64,000 bases of DNA from Cymbidium sinense. Taxonomy: Eukaryota > Streptophyta > Magnoliopsida > Asparagales > Orchidaceae. The notes below the pieces were generated by a model. It saw only the letters and a program-made list of their open reading frames with translations, made no database searches and was not told where the DNA came from. This document shows positions 23,191-33,967 of the stretch, piece by piece (position 1 is the first letter of the stretch; each line of letters begins with the position of its first letter). The position numbers and the translations under genes are program-made. The stretch is taken from assembly GCA_021442155.1 (NCBI GenBank), contig CM038214.1:137616040-137680039 (forward strand), written 5' to 3'.

Positions 23191-23640
23191 TATCTAACCT
23201 ATCGAAGATGTCCATTCTTAGCACTTATCAAAAGGATGCCAAGTTCAAGTGGGATGATAAGTGTGAGCATCCCTTCAAAGACATTAAGCATTACTTGATG
23301 ATGTTGGCAGTTCTAGTAGCCCCTATCCCAAGCAAGATGCTCATACTTTACACTGTTGCATTAGACAACTCCCTTGGTGCTTTGTTAGCCCAAGCCAATG
23401 ATGAAGGGAAGGAAAATGCACCTTACTACCTCAGTCATCATCTAATCCCTACTGAGGCTAATTATCCACCCATTGAGAAGCATAACCTTGCTTTAATCTT
23501 TGCACCCCAAAATCTACAACATTACATGCTTCCTCATAAGGTGAACTTAATCTCTAGGATCAATCCACTATAATATCTCATGACATGGCAACGCTATCCG
23601 GATGATTGGCACAACAGTCCATGATCCTCTCGTAGTTTGA
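23191..23640 (+). pseudogene. first RNase H domain, copy B
   Basis: A 121-codon open stretch (23208-23573) reads KDAKFKWDDKCEHPFKDIKH, then ILYTVALDNSLGALLAQAND, then YYLSHHLIPTEANYPPIEKH and QNLQHYMLPHKVNLISRINP. These are the ordered boxes of the gypsy RNase H that follows RT. This domain is usually catalytically degenerate in Tat elements, with its role supplied by the second RNase H. Confidence 0.85.
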
Positions 23641-24240
23641 CATTACCTTCATACCCCTCTATGTGGTGAAAGAATAAGCACTAGGAGATTTCTCAGTGGC
23701 ACGCCCACTTCTTGCTAACTCTTCGCTTAGTGATGATCTCCCCGATGAACAAATCATGAACTTAGGAGAAACTAGCATTCACCATTGGGAGATGTACTTT
23801 CATGGGTGCTTTCTCTCAAAAAGGAGAAGAACCATAATCTACTATTCTAGGAAAGGCAGGGGTATGAATAATTCTCTTAACTCTTGACCATGATGTGATG
23901 AGATTCTCATATCATCTTTCCAATCCTTGCACCAATAATGAAGGCGAATATGAGGCTCTGATTGCCAGTCTAGAATTATCCATTCCTCTAAGCATCCAAA
24001 ACATCAACATCTTCGAGGATTCTCAGCTAGTTATCAACCAAATCATTGGGTCCTATAATGTTAAAAAGCCCAAGCTCCATCACTATCACATGTACACCAT
24101 AGATTTGTTAGCCCAAATCCCAAAGGTTACCATTTATAAGATTCCTCAATAAGAGAATGTCATAACGTATGCTTTATCCAAGCTTGCCAAGGAGTTGACA
24201 TGTCCGAGGATGAGTCCATTTCAAGGTCCAAAATTGATAA
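23641..24240 (+). pseudogene. archaeal-type RNase H, copy B, first Asp lost
   Basis: LPDEQIMNLGETSIHHWEMY leads into FHG, where copies A and D keep FDG, so the first catalytic Asp is His. After a frameshift come NPCTNNEGEYEALI (Glu box) and FEDSQLVINQIIGSYNVKKP (Asp box). LLAQIPKVTIYKIPQ then a stop and YALSKLAKEL close the domain. This is the marker domain for the Tat lineage. Confidence 0.85.
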
Positions 24241-25665
24241 GTCTTATCCCTTATTGATATTGAATTCATCAAAAGTACTCTCTTGAAGGGGAGGTTGCCA
24301 TTGCTAAGAAGGAGGAGGAGTTAGATTGGAGGCAACCATTCATGGATTACCTAAATAAAGGAAAACTGCCTCAAGTGAAGTCCCAAGCCTATCAGATGAA
24401 GCAGAGAGTGCTTTCCTATGCTCTTGTGGATGGTGTCTTGTACCAAAATTCATTCGATCATATATGGTTATGTTGTTTAGACAAGCACGAAGCCTGTAAG
24501 ATCATGACTGAAGTACACTTAGGATTATGTGGAGCCAACCAATCCAGTCCAAAGATGAAAGCAAAGATCAAGAGACTAGGATACTACTAGCCATCGATGA
24601 TCAAAGATTGCATGGATATGGCTAGGTGATGCCACCAATGTCAAATACACGGTGTGGTCCTACACCAACTGCCCAAAATTTTACATCCTACATTAGCCTT
24701 ATGGCCATTCGAGTGTTGGGGTACCGACATAGTGGGTCCGAGTGATCCTCCTTCTTCCAAGAATCATTGGTTCATCTTAGCTACTACTAACTACTTTTTC
24801 AAGTGGGTGAAGATGATTTCACTCAGAGAGGTCATCACAGCTTAGCATGTGCTCCATTTTTTTAAGAACCATATTGTATATAGGTTTGGAGTGCCTTGAT
24901 AAATTATATCTGATAATGGTACTACATTCAAGAGCACCGAGATCAATAGCTTTTCCTGGAGACATTGCATAGATTGGAGATATTCTACCATCAACTACCC
25001 AAGGGCAAACGGCTTAGAAGAAGCCTTCAACAAAACTCTCATCCAAATACTAAAGAAGACACTCAAAAATAATAAGCGATAATGGCATAAGAAGTTAGTT
25101 GAAGCCTTATGGGCCTACCACACCATATAGAACTCCAACCCGCCTACTCCATTCTCTTAGTGTATGGGTCTAAAATCGCTATCATTATTAAGTTCAACTC
25201 CCATCACTAAGGATAGTTGTGAGTAGAAAGATCACGAAAGAGCAGAATGCCAAGTTATGGTTATAAGAGCTTGAAGGTTTGGAAGAAAGATGCCTGTGGG
25301 CATGCCAAAACCTTGAGTTTTACAAAGCTAAAATTATTCAAGCTAACAATAAGTTTGTTCATCCTAGAGCTTTTCAAGTAGGAGAGCTTATTTTAGTTCT
25401 AAGGAGATCGATTGTTGCCCATCGTAAGATGGGAGAGAAGTTTGAACCCACTTGGGAAGGCCCTTTTTCCATAGAGATGGCCTACCAAGAAGGATCTTAT
25501 GAACTTATTAACCATAAGGGAGAGCACCTAATGCTTCTAGTTAATGGACTCTACATAAATAAATATTATAAATCATGTTTGGAAATAATTATCAATAATG
25601 AAAATTCCATTTCAAATTCAATCTCTTCCATGTTGAAAGTATTCTTGTTCATGAATCCGCCATGA
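24241..25665 (+). pseudogene. integrase, copy B
   Basis: Leader DWRQPFMDYLNKGKLPQVKS; zinc domain EVHLGLCGANQ (second His now Asn) ... GYY-stop ... CHQCQ (about 24510-24645). The catalytic core shows WGTDIVGPSD (Asp kept), TNYFFKW (usual Asp now Asn), SDNGTTF (second catalytic Asp kept, about 24910) and ANGLEEAFNKTL (Glu kept, about 25010). A C-terminal open frame (25279-25665) reads HPRAFQVGELILVL, KFEPTWEGPFSIEMAYQEGS and ends near YINKYYKS, the usual GDLVLr / P.WEGPy domain. Multiple stops. Integrase would insert element cDNA into the chromosome; this copy is dead. Confidence 0.9.
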
Positions 25666-25936
25666 TGTGTTTAGGGTAGGTGTAAGGAACCCTAGCGGGG
25701 TCCTATCCTTCATCAACATAGCACAAATATAACTTACACATAAACATATAAAAAAAACACATATCTTTTATATGGCAACTCTGAGTTGAGATAACACCCC
25801 GAGAAACACTCACACAATAGTTGCTCTAGGTGAAGCTAACATGTCTACCCTAAATGTGTCACCCTAGTGGTCTTCTTACTTTGGAGGATGTAAGTTTATT
25901 GTGCTTTTCTTTCTTACTTGGCCAATGGACAATATA
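25666..25936 (+). other. 3' untranslated region of copy B
   Basis: It begins after the integrase stop with GGGTAGGTGTAAGGAACCC. It includes GGCAACTCTGAGTTGAG (25774), also present in copy F at 29428, and one unit of the 3' satellite (GAGGATGTAAGTTTATTGTG... CTTGGCCAATGG). Copy F has many such units; copy B has one. Confidence 0.7.
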
Positions 25937-26175
25937 ATATACTAAAACATTTCAATAACATCCAAAAACATATCACTACATGATCAAATATATGATGTCA
26001 TATTATAAAATAATATATAGTATTATAATATGATTTAGGGTTGGGTTTTAGGGTATTCAAATCTCTAATAGTCAAGGGAAAGTCTCTTGAAGACATTTTC
26101 TTTAGCTACATAACTATGTTAGATTAGGTCATTCTTTAGATCTTCCTAATGACATCTCTATTCAAGATTTAGGTT
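25937..26175 (+). repeat. conserved 3' flank preceding array 2
   Basis: Near-identical by eye to 33108-33325. Shared words include AATATACTAAAACATTTC, GGGAAAGTCTCTTGAAGACA and TAGATTAGGTCATTCTTTAG. Within it, a single GATTTAGGGTATT in copy F is GATTTAGGGTTGGGTTTTAGGGTATT here, so a TTTAGGG seed has expanded. Telomere-like DNA starts directly after it in both places. Confidence 0.85.
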
Positions 26176-26392
26176 TAGGGTTTAGGTTTATGATTTATTA
26201 TTTAGGGTTGATTTAGGGTTTAGGATTTAGGGTTTAGGGTTTAGGGTTTGGGTAGGGTTTGGGTTTGTAGTTTAGGTTTGGGGGGTTTAGTTTAGGTTTA
26301 GATTTAGGGTTTTAGGTTTAAGGTTTAGCATTTAGGGTTTAGGGTTTAGGTTTTAGGTTTAGGATTTAAGTTTTAGTTTAGGGTTTAAGGTT

Positions 26393-26845
26393 TTTTTTAA
26401 TAAAGAATAAATTCATATTCAACATTTCTTCTTTTTGATATCATCAACCAAGTGGCACCCCAGGATTTTTAAGTCACAAGCGATGACATAGATCAAAGAT
26501 AAGCACCCATAGAGCAAAACAAAAACCCTAGATAAGTAGAATTATCTCTACTCTAAAGACATAGTTCCATAAACAAAGATCAATCATCCATTCTTCACCA
26601 CCGCCTCGAGTAGCGGTCCCCTCATATCCTCGATCTCCCTCTACCACCACCACGATCGTAACCTCCATCGCTCCTCCTGCCTTCATAACCACCACTATTT
26701 CAAACACCACCTCTATATCCACCAGCACCTCTAGATCCCCCACCACCATTATGATAACCGCTGCCTCTACCTTCACCTCCACCATTAAATCTGGACTGAA
26801 CCTAGTTGACGATGATGTTCTTGCCATCAAGGTTCTATCCATTCT
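26393..26845 (-). pseudogene. glycine-rich RNA-binding protein 3' fragment, copy 2
   Basis: The minus strand starts after CTAA with GAATGGATAGAACC. It reads NLDGKNIIVN, a stop where the family has Glu, then VQSRFNGGGEGRGSGYHNGG, GGSRGAGGYRGGV and, after another stop, NSGGYEGRRSDGGYDRGGGR. 'NGqNLDGkNItVNeAQSR' followed by a Gly/Tyr/Arg-rich tail is the end of the RRM and the start of the Gly-rich domain of plant GRP7/GRP8-like proteins. The 3' UTR (GCTTATCTTTGATCTATG, TATGTCATCGCTTGTG) follows and ends in an A-rich tail (TTATTAAAAAAAA in complement) touching the array. The RRM start and promoter are absent. Confidence 0.85.
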
Positions 26846-27764
26846 TAGAATTTAGGGTTAGTTTAGGGTTTAGGGTTTGGGGAGCTATGTTTGTGGTTTA
26901 GGATTTAGGGTAGTGTTTAGGCTTTAAGGTTTAGGGTTTAGGGTTTAGAGTTTTAGGTAGGGTAGGGTTTAGGTTTAGGGTGGGTAGTTTAGGATTTAAG
27001 GTTTATGGTTTAGAGTTTAGGATTTAGGTTTTAGGGTTTTTAATTTAAATTAAGTGAAACTTGGTTTAGGTTTATTTAGTTTATTTAATTATTTATTTAT
27101 TTATTTGAGTTTATTTTATTTTTATTTTTATTTAGGTTTATTTTATTTAGTTTAATTATTTGAGGTTTATTTTATTTTACTTTAGTTTAGTTGAGTTTAT
27201 TTTTATTTTATTTTAGTTTGGTTTTATTTTATTTTAGTTTAGTTTAGGTTCTTTTAAATTTTAGGTTTAGGTTTTAGGTTTTATTTTGGCAATTTTAGGT
27301 TTTATTTTATTTTAGGTTTAGGTTTATTTTAGTTTATTTTATTTTATTTAGGTTTAGTTTAGTTTAGTTTATCCAAGTTTAGGTTTAGGTTTATTTATTT
27401 TAGTTTAGGTTTAGTTTATTTTATTTTGTTTACTTTATTTTTATTTTAGGTTTAGGTTTTAATATTTATTTATTTTTATTTTATTTTGTTTGTCTTTAGA
27501 TTAGGTTTTAATTAGTTTTATTATATTTTCTTTTTATTTTATTTTATTTATGTTTTTTTATTCTTAGGTTTATTTTATTTTTAATTACTAGTCTTTTATT
27601 TCTTTTTTTAGTTTTTTTTAATTTTAGGTTTAGTTTTAGGTTTTATTTTATTTTTATTTTACACCGATTTAGGCATAGGTTTTATTTATTTATTTTAGGT
27701 TTTATTTACTTATTTAGTTTTAATTTTTTTAGGCCTAGGGTTTAGGTTATAGTAGGGTAGTAGG

Positions 27765-28120
27765 GTTGTGGCCCAGGATTTTAGGGAAGATCAGCCAGGT
27801 TTGGTGGCTCAGTTAGTGTTTGGCTCAGGGTTTGTGGTTTATCAACGCCATTTAGGGCCTTTGGGTCAACCAAGGCCGAGGGATAGTTTTTCTGGCTCAG
27901 CCTTCAGGGCTCAGGGTTTTAGGCCTAGGATTATGGCCTGGCTCAGGTCAGGGTCTTTAGGTCAGCCAGGGCTTAAGGTTGGCTCAGTGGCCTGGGCCGG
28001 GCCAGTGGGGGCTCAGGGTCAGGCTCAGTGGCCTAGGGCTCATGTAGGGCCTAGTTAGTGGGGTTTAGGATCCAGCTCAGTGTTTAGGGCTCAGGGTCAG
28101 GGTCCAGTTGCAAAGATTGG
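27765..28120 (+). repeat. GC-rich telomere-variant island in array 2
   Basis: GGCTCAGGG, GGCCTAGGG, GTCAGGG and CAGGGCT words replace TTTAGGG, as if T had changed to C within the repeat. It lies about 920 bp to the right of GRP copy 2. The 96-codon open frame here (27768-28058) is a repeat translation. Similar islands lie at 36440-36800 and 40730-40985. Confidence 0.75.
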
Positions 28121-28726
28121 TTTAGGGTTTTGGGCTAGGGTTTTTTATCTTTAAATACCAAACCCCAGTTTAGGTTTATTTAGCCTATTTTAGTCTATTT
28201 TTATTTATCTTTTATTTTATTTTTTTTATTTTATTTAGCTCATTTTATTTTATTTAGGTTTTATCTTTAGTTTTATTTTAGGCTCAGTTTAGGTTTAATT
28301 TTTTTTTTTAGTTTCAGGTTTTAGGTTTTATTTTTTAGGTTTAGGTTTTAGTTTTTTATTTTAGGTTTATTTCAGTTTTTTTATTAGTTTATGTTTAAGT
28401 TTATTTTAGTTTATTTTATTTATTTAGCTTGTTTACTTTATTCTTTAAGTTTAGGTTTTGTTTTATTTTAGTTTGTTTAAGTTTATTTTATCTTATTATT
28501 TTAGGTTTAATTTTAGGGTTAATTTATGTTAGGTTTAGGGTTTAGGGTTTAGGTTGAGGTTTAGGGTTTTTTAGAGTTTAGGATTGTAGGTTTAGGGTTT
28601 TGGGTTTAGGTTTGTTTATTTTGGGTTTTGGGTTTTGGGTTAATTTTATGGTTTGGATTAGGTTTTAGTTTATGGTTTGTTTTAGGTTTAGGGTTGGGGT
28701 TTAGGTTTAGGGTTTAGGGTTATAGG

Positions 28727-29431
28727 ATGAGAACCAAGATCGAGAAACTAGATACGGCCATCAATGATATCAAAGATTTCATGGATACTTAGTGATGCCA
28801 CCAATGTCAAATACATGGTGTGGTCCTACACCAACCACCCAGCATTCTACATCCTACATCGACCTCATGGTCATTCGAGTGTTGGGGTACTACATAGTGG
28901 GTCCGATTGATCCTTTTCTTCCAAGGGTCATCTCATCTTTACCACTACTACTTTTTCAAAAGCAAGGCTATTCGCTCACAGATCACCAACATATGGTCTA
29001 GTTTTTTTAGGAACCATATCGTATTAGGTTCAAAGTGCCTTGATGAATTATATTTGATAATGGTAATGCATTCAAGAGCACCGAGATCAACAAATTTTCT
29101 CAGAGACATAGCATAGATTGGAGATATTCTACCATCAACTACTAGAGGAGAAATGGCTTAGCAGAAGCATTCAACAAAACTCTCATCCAAATACTAAAGA
29201 AGACACTCGACAATAACAAGCAATAGTGTCATGATAGTTGATGTCTTATGGGATTCCGCAAGACATATAAAACTCAACTCGCCTACTCCTTTCTCCAATG
29301 TAAGTTTTTCTACCATTAAAGTCCAACTCCCATCACTAGAGATAGTTGTGGGTAGCAAAATCATAATAGAGTAGAATGCCAAGTTCTGGTTACAAGAGCT
29401 TGAAGGTTTGGAGGAGAGACTCCTGCAGGCA
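28727..29431 (+). pseudogene. integrase fragment, Tat copy F
   Basis: Collinear with copy B 24555-25302. It starts at the zinc domain (GATGCCACCAATGTCAAATA..), then a degraded core with ECWG-type box (VIRVLGYYIVGPIDP), FDNGNAFKSTEINKF (catalytic Asp kept) and NGLAEAFNKTLIQILKKTLD (catalytic Glu kept), with stops between. At 29428-29431 (GGCA) it jumps to sequence matching copy B 25774, so the last ~475 bp including the C-terminal domain are deleted at a 4-bp microhomology. Array 2 abuts it on the left. Confidence 0.85.
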
Positions 29432-31110
29432 ACTCTGAGTTGAGAAAATGCCCACAACGACACTCTCAAGAGTCTGTGCTACCCCTACTAGTGTGTCATC
29501 CTAGTGGTCTTCTTGCTTTGGAGGATGTAACTCTGCTACACTTTCCTTCTTTACTTGGCAACTATACATCAATGAGCACTTGGTTAGTTTGGTAGGCCTT
29601 ACTACATGGCTAGTAAGCTACCTCATGTTGGCTTAGTTTAAGAGAATGTGAGTCTGCTATGCTTTCTTCTTGGATTGGCCTTTGTGCACTCACTAAGTCA
29701 AGTATATTTGAGGTTTAGGATAAGTCTCCTAGTGGGTCCATCCCTCCTAACTACTCCAAATCTGGGTCTAGTCCTTCCTCGGGGCTCCTCGCTTAGTAGT
29801 CACTCTAGCTTAGATAGAATATGTCACACCGATGATAATCTATCCTAATGATCAGTTCTGTCAAGAAAATTGTAAGCCTACAAACTTTCTTTCTAGATTG
29901 ATTATTGCACACTGACAGGCACTTTAGGTTGGTTGGTTCTTACTATGCTGACGGATACACCACGCATGCTGACGGATACACCTTAAGTTGGTTGGTTCTC
30001 AAACCTTAGGATACACCATTCATGGTAGATATAAGTCTGCTATGCTTTCTCCTTGAGTTGGCCACCGTACACTTATTGGCCTTCTTTTCCAGGGCTTAGA
30101 TAGCCCCCTAGCAAGACCTCTCCTGTGGGCACTTTCTTTGGATCACATCCAGGACTCAATTTATACACTAGGTTACTATATTGGACAATCCCTTTTCTAA
30201 ACCACCCATTATTGGAGAATCAATCTTGTGGATGTGTAGATTCTTCCTTGGTCCAAGAATTTGAGATAAAGGTCAAGCCTAGCTTTTGGTACCTCGCACA
30301 CCAACAGGGTCCACAAAAACATATAAACAAAATATATATTCACTTGTGGATTAGGAGGACACCCCTAGTGGTACCTTTTCTCAAGTAGGTATCTTATCTT
30401 CAAGGCGTGTCAAGAAACTCCCTGGAATTTCTTACTACTCATGAGATATATAAGTCCTCACATTCACTCAATACCCCTCATTTGATGTTCTACTAAGTCA
30501 CCCCAGTTGTTCCCCGCTTAAAATGTAAGTCGCTATGCCTTCTTCCTAGCTATCAGACACAAAAGGCAACCCCTTTGGTTGATTAGCTCTACCCCACGGC
30601 CAGTAGACTATCTCTTTGGATTTGTAAATCTGAGATAGACAAGTCCGATAGAACCCCTTCTCAGTGGGTCCATCGCATACCTACATAGTCCATAAATTAA
30701 ATCTATCAAATTTGACTAAGCTCACATAATCGATATGCCCTCAAAATCAAACTAAACCAAACAAACCATATCAAATCACATGAAATTAAGATATATAATT
30801 AACTACTTGAGTTGACATAAGTCCCTAGCGGCATTCACTCAAGAGTCTCCCCAGTTCAATTTATTATGCATCCAAGGTCACCTCTCCCTTTTGGAAGATG
30901 TAGGTATGCTATGCCTTCTTCTTAGCATAGTCGTTGCACACCGAAAGGAAACCCCTTATGTTGGCTAGCTCTACCCGCAGCCTATAGACTATCCCTTTGG
31001 ATTTGTAAACCTGAGGTAGGTCAAGGTTGATATAGCCCCTTCTTAGTGTGTCCATCGCACATCGACAGGATCCATACATTAACTCAAATTAAATTAAACT
31101 CAATCTGATT
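29432..31110 (+). repeat. 3' satellite of copy F (degenerate, variable unit 120-490 bp)
   Basis: The unit core GTAAGTCTGCTATGCTTTCT / CTTGG.TTGGCC.TTGCACACT begins near 29527, 29649, 29872, 30032, 30525 and 30899. Fuller units also hold TTGGTTGGTTAGCTCTACC, GACTATC.CTTTGGATTTGTAAA and CCCCTTCT.AGTGGGTCCATC. It is variable-length through internal deletions and non-coding. A single unit is in copy B (25880-25925), and diverged units lie in copy D (about 49600-50450, minus). Confidence 0.75.
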
Positions 31111-31739
31111 TTCCCTAGTGGAGTTAAATCACACCTTCTTCCTAGTGGATCCACAAATCATATAGAAACAAGTCACGCAAACAAATCAAATTCAAAACTA
31201 ACCTCTCTAGTGGAGCCAAATTAAACCAACTCCCCCAGTAGCAACTAAATCAAAGAAATCCAACCAAACTCTTATCCCCAGCGGATACTTTGGCAAACAT
31301 GTCTATGAAATCAAACTAAATCCCAATCCACAGCGGATAGCTCGAACCTACTTTAGTTATGGAAGGTTCATATACTGGATCCCTAATGGACTCGAGCCCA
31401 TATCTTAAGTAGATATGCCTCCACATTAATTAAAATAAAACAAATTAAAGTTGATTCGATCTTAATCTCTGGTGCATTATAGATTCTTATCCCTGGCAGA
31501 TCTTCATTCCACAAATCATATAATCAAATTAAATTCAAACCTTATCCCCAGTAGATTTTCTTCTTCTATGGCCTCAACATAGACCCTCACATGTCATGTC
31601 CGATGCATGTGTGATCCCTTAATAGATCTCCTCCATGTCTTTGACATGAAATTCTCATCAAATCTTATGTCTTCTTATGCACCTTTAATACTTCAACTAA
31701 AAGCCTAACAAAGTGTATTCATTCAAATTACATCATCTT
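31111..31739 (+). other. 3' region of copy F, non-coding
   Basis: Non-coding DNA with short recurring phrases (CCCTAGTGGAGTTAAATC, CCAGCGGATA, CTTATCCC.AG.GGAT). It matches the complement of copy D near 49140-49560, for example ATGGAAGGTTCATATACTGG here and its complement at about 49210, which shows that both are the same 3' region. Confidence 0.65.
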
Positions 31740-32160
31740 AACATTGTAATCAACATTTTATGATTTTGATGGTGCAAGCTCAAACTAACTATACAATATC
31801 ATGCTAAACATATAATAGTGTGAATTAACACACTATATTATATTATAATATATGATGTTATATTATAATTTGCTATAATATAATATATTGTCTAACATTA
31901 CACCTCATTAGAATCACTTAAAATGAACAAATAACAAATTTTTTTCAATATATGACTAATGTTCATGTTGGAAGAAAATTGTTATTTTTCTATTAGAAAT
32001 GCTACAAAATAGCATAATTTTGGTGTTTTCTTGGTGCCGTGAATTTGGCCAAACTCTTCCATCTCAACTTTCAAATTAATATTTTTATGAGTTTTGACCC
32101 AATGTATTATAACAAAAGTAAAACATACTAAAATGTATAATAATATTTAGTAACACAAAC

Positions 32161-32226
<66 letters not shown>

Positions 32227-33107
32227 GTTATATTGTTATGTACATTATATTTTAATATGCTTTCATATAATATATTATCTTACATTGCAAATTAAAATGA
32301 ATCACTTTAATAAAAAAATTTATAAAATCTGGTTGAGAAATGAATATTTATTTTGGATGCAAAATTCCATTCTTTTGATTAAATGACACACCATAGCACA
32401 CCCCCAGTGATGTTCCTTAAAGCTTACCTTAAATTTGGCCAAATCTCATCATCTCAACCTGTAAATTTGTATGTATATGAATTATACCAGTACAAAATCT
32501 ACTACATCATACTATAATAAACTAAAATATGCTAAACAACAAGTATTAATACACAATAGTATGCTATAATGCATGATGTTATACTATTTTATGGTATCCT
32601 ATATTATAATACATTATAACATATTATATTATTTTATATTATATTGCATATCACATCACAAGGGATTGCTTAAGATAAAAATCATAAAATTAGTCTAAAT
32701 AATAAAAAAAACTATATATTTTAGTCATATCACTCACATATTTTAAATTGAAAAAATATATTATGATGTCATGCTCTACCTATTATGAATTTGTCCATAT
32801 TTCACCATTTTAAAGTCTAAATCAATATTTTTATAAATAATGCTAGTGTAGGCTCGACTGCATGATTCTAAAATACTAAAAGAAATTAAAATGCGCAGAA
32901 TAATATATTATGTTATATGATGTTATGCTATGCTACAACATATAATATTTATTTTGAACATAAAATCTTACTTTTTAGACTACAAGTGGCGTAGCACACC
33001 TTTGGTACTACAACCTAATTCCAACTTCAAATTTAACAAGTATCATCATCTGATTTATTAAATATATATTTTTATGATTTATATTAATATAGACTATAAG
33101 GCACAAT
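31740..33107 (+). repeat. AT-rich tandem repeat (~350-390 bp unit) in copy F 3' region
   Basis: The phrase AATTTGGCCAAA.CTC (or degraded) followed by ATC.TCAACTT..AAAT..ATATTTTTATGA appears near 32046, 32434, 32787 and 33033 (spacing 388, 353, 246). ATGATGTTATACTAT and TAATATATT segments lie between. The last unit merges with the conserved flank at 33108. Confidence 0.7.
32163..32223. repeat. (TA)n microsatellite, ~60 bp
   Basis: Uninterrupted TA dinucleotides within the AT-rich tandem repeat. Confidence 0.97.
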
Positions 33108-33325
33108 ACCATAATATACTAAAACATTTCAAAACATCTTATAACATCCAAAAACACATCACTACATGCTCAAATATATGATGCTACATTATACTATAAT
33201 ATATGGTATTATAATATGATTTAGGGTATTTAAATCTCTAATTCTGGGAAAGTCTCTTGAAGACATTTCCTTTAGCTATAAGTATAGATTAGGTCATTCT
33301 TTAGATCTACCTAATGATGTCTTTA
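33108..33325 (+). repeat. conserved 3' flank preceding array 3
   Basis: Second copy of the segment at 25937-26175 and the direct entry into array 3. It keeps a single TTTAGGG where the other copy has an expanded run. Confidence 0.85.
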
Positions 33326-33610
33326 TCAATGTTTGGAGGTTTAGGTTTTTTTAGTTGGGGCTTGGGGTTTGTGGGTTGGGTAGGAGGTTTATGATTTATG
33401 GTTTTAGGGTTTAGAGTTTAGTATTAGGGTTTAGTTTAGGTTTAGAGTTTGGGGTTTAGGGTTTATGTTTAGGGTTTAGGTTTAATGTGGTTTAGGTTTT
33501 AAGGTTTAGGGTTTTGGTTTAGGATTTAGGGTTAAAGAGGGTTTAGGGTTTAGGGTTTTGGTTTGTCTAGGGTTTAAGTTTTAGTTTAGATTTAGGTTTA
33601 GTGGTTTAGA

Positions 33611-33967
33611 GGAGTACCTCAAGTTTTCTAAGACATAAGCAATGACATAGATGAATAATGAGCACCTATAGAGCAAATGAAAAACCCTAGATAAGTAGAA
33701 CTATCTCAACTATAATGACCCGCCTTCTCGAGTAGTAGGATCCGCCATCATATCCCCGATCTCTCCCTTGGCCAACACCATCATTGTAACCCCTGTCACT
33801 CCTCCTGCCTCCAAATCCACCGCTACTCCGACCACCACCTCCATATCCACCAGCACCTCTAGATCCCCCACCACCATTATGATAACCACCACCACCGTCC
33901 TTGCCTCCACTGCTAGATCTAGATTGAGCTTAGTTGACGATGATGTTCCTGCCGTGCCCTCCCATTC
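33611..33967 (-). pseudogene. glycine-rich RNA-binding protein 3' fragment, copy 3
   Basis: The minus strand starts CCTAA-GAATGGG, then GRNIIVN, a stop in place of Glu, AQSRSSSGGKDGGGGYHNGG, GGSRGAGGYGGGGRSSGGF and GGRRSDRGYNDGVGQGRDRG. This is the cleanest Gly-rich reading of the set. The 3' UTR is present as far as TATGTCATTGCTTATGTC, but the A-rich end is replaced by array sequence, so it is 3'-shortened. Confidence 0.87.

Larger units (their letters stand above)
21067..25665 (+). mobile_element. Tat-lineage Ty3/gypsy copy B, pol region (most complete copy)
   Basis: Order on the + strand: protease C-terminal half, linker, RT, RNase H, archaeal-type RNase H, integrase with zinc domain, catalytic core and C-terminal domain. 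This is the canonical Tat pol order. Stops and frameshifts occur throughout, and RT and integrase carry catalytic substitutions. The protease start and gag are missing; block X and the gap lie upstream. Confidence 0.9.
26176..28726 (+). repeat. telomere-like array 2 (TTTAGGG on + strand)
   Basis: TTTAGGG-rich at 26180-26390, 26850-27050 and 28510-28725. In between it is T-rich TTTATTTTA / TTTAGGTTTA with few C. It contains GRP fragment copy 2 and a GC-rich island. The G-rich strand matches the sense strand of copy B. Confidence 0.9.

Noticed and set aside
26528..26842. 104-codon minus-strand open frame rich in Val/Met
   Set aside because: It is an off-frame reading of the GRP Gly-rich domain; the Gly-rich frame of the same strand is the meaningful one. 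The same applies to 33710-33910, 39592-39774 and, on the opposite strand, 33768-33971.
27768..28058. 96-codon open frame in the GC island
   Set aside because: It is open only because the repeat there lacks TAA/TAG words; the composition is explained by CAGGG/CCTAGG repeats and there is no conserved motif.
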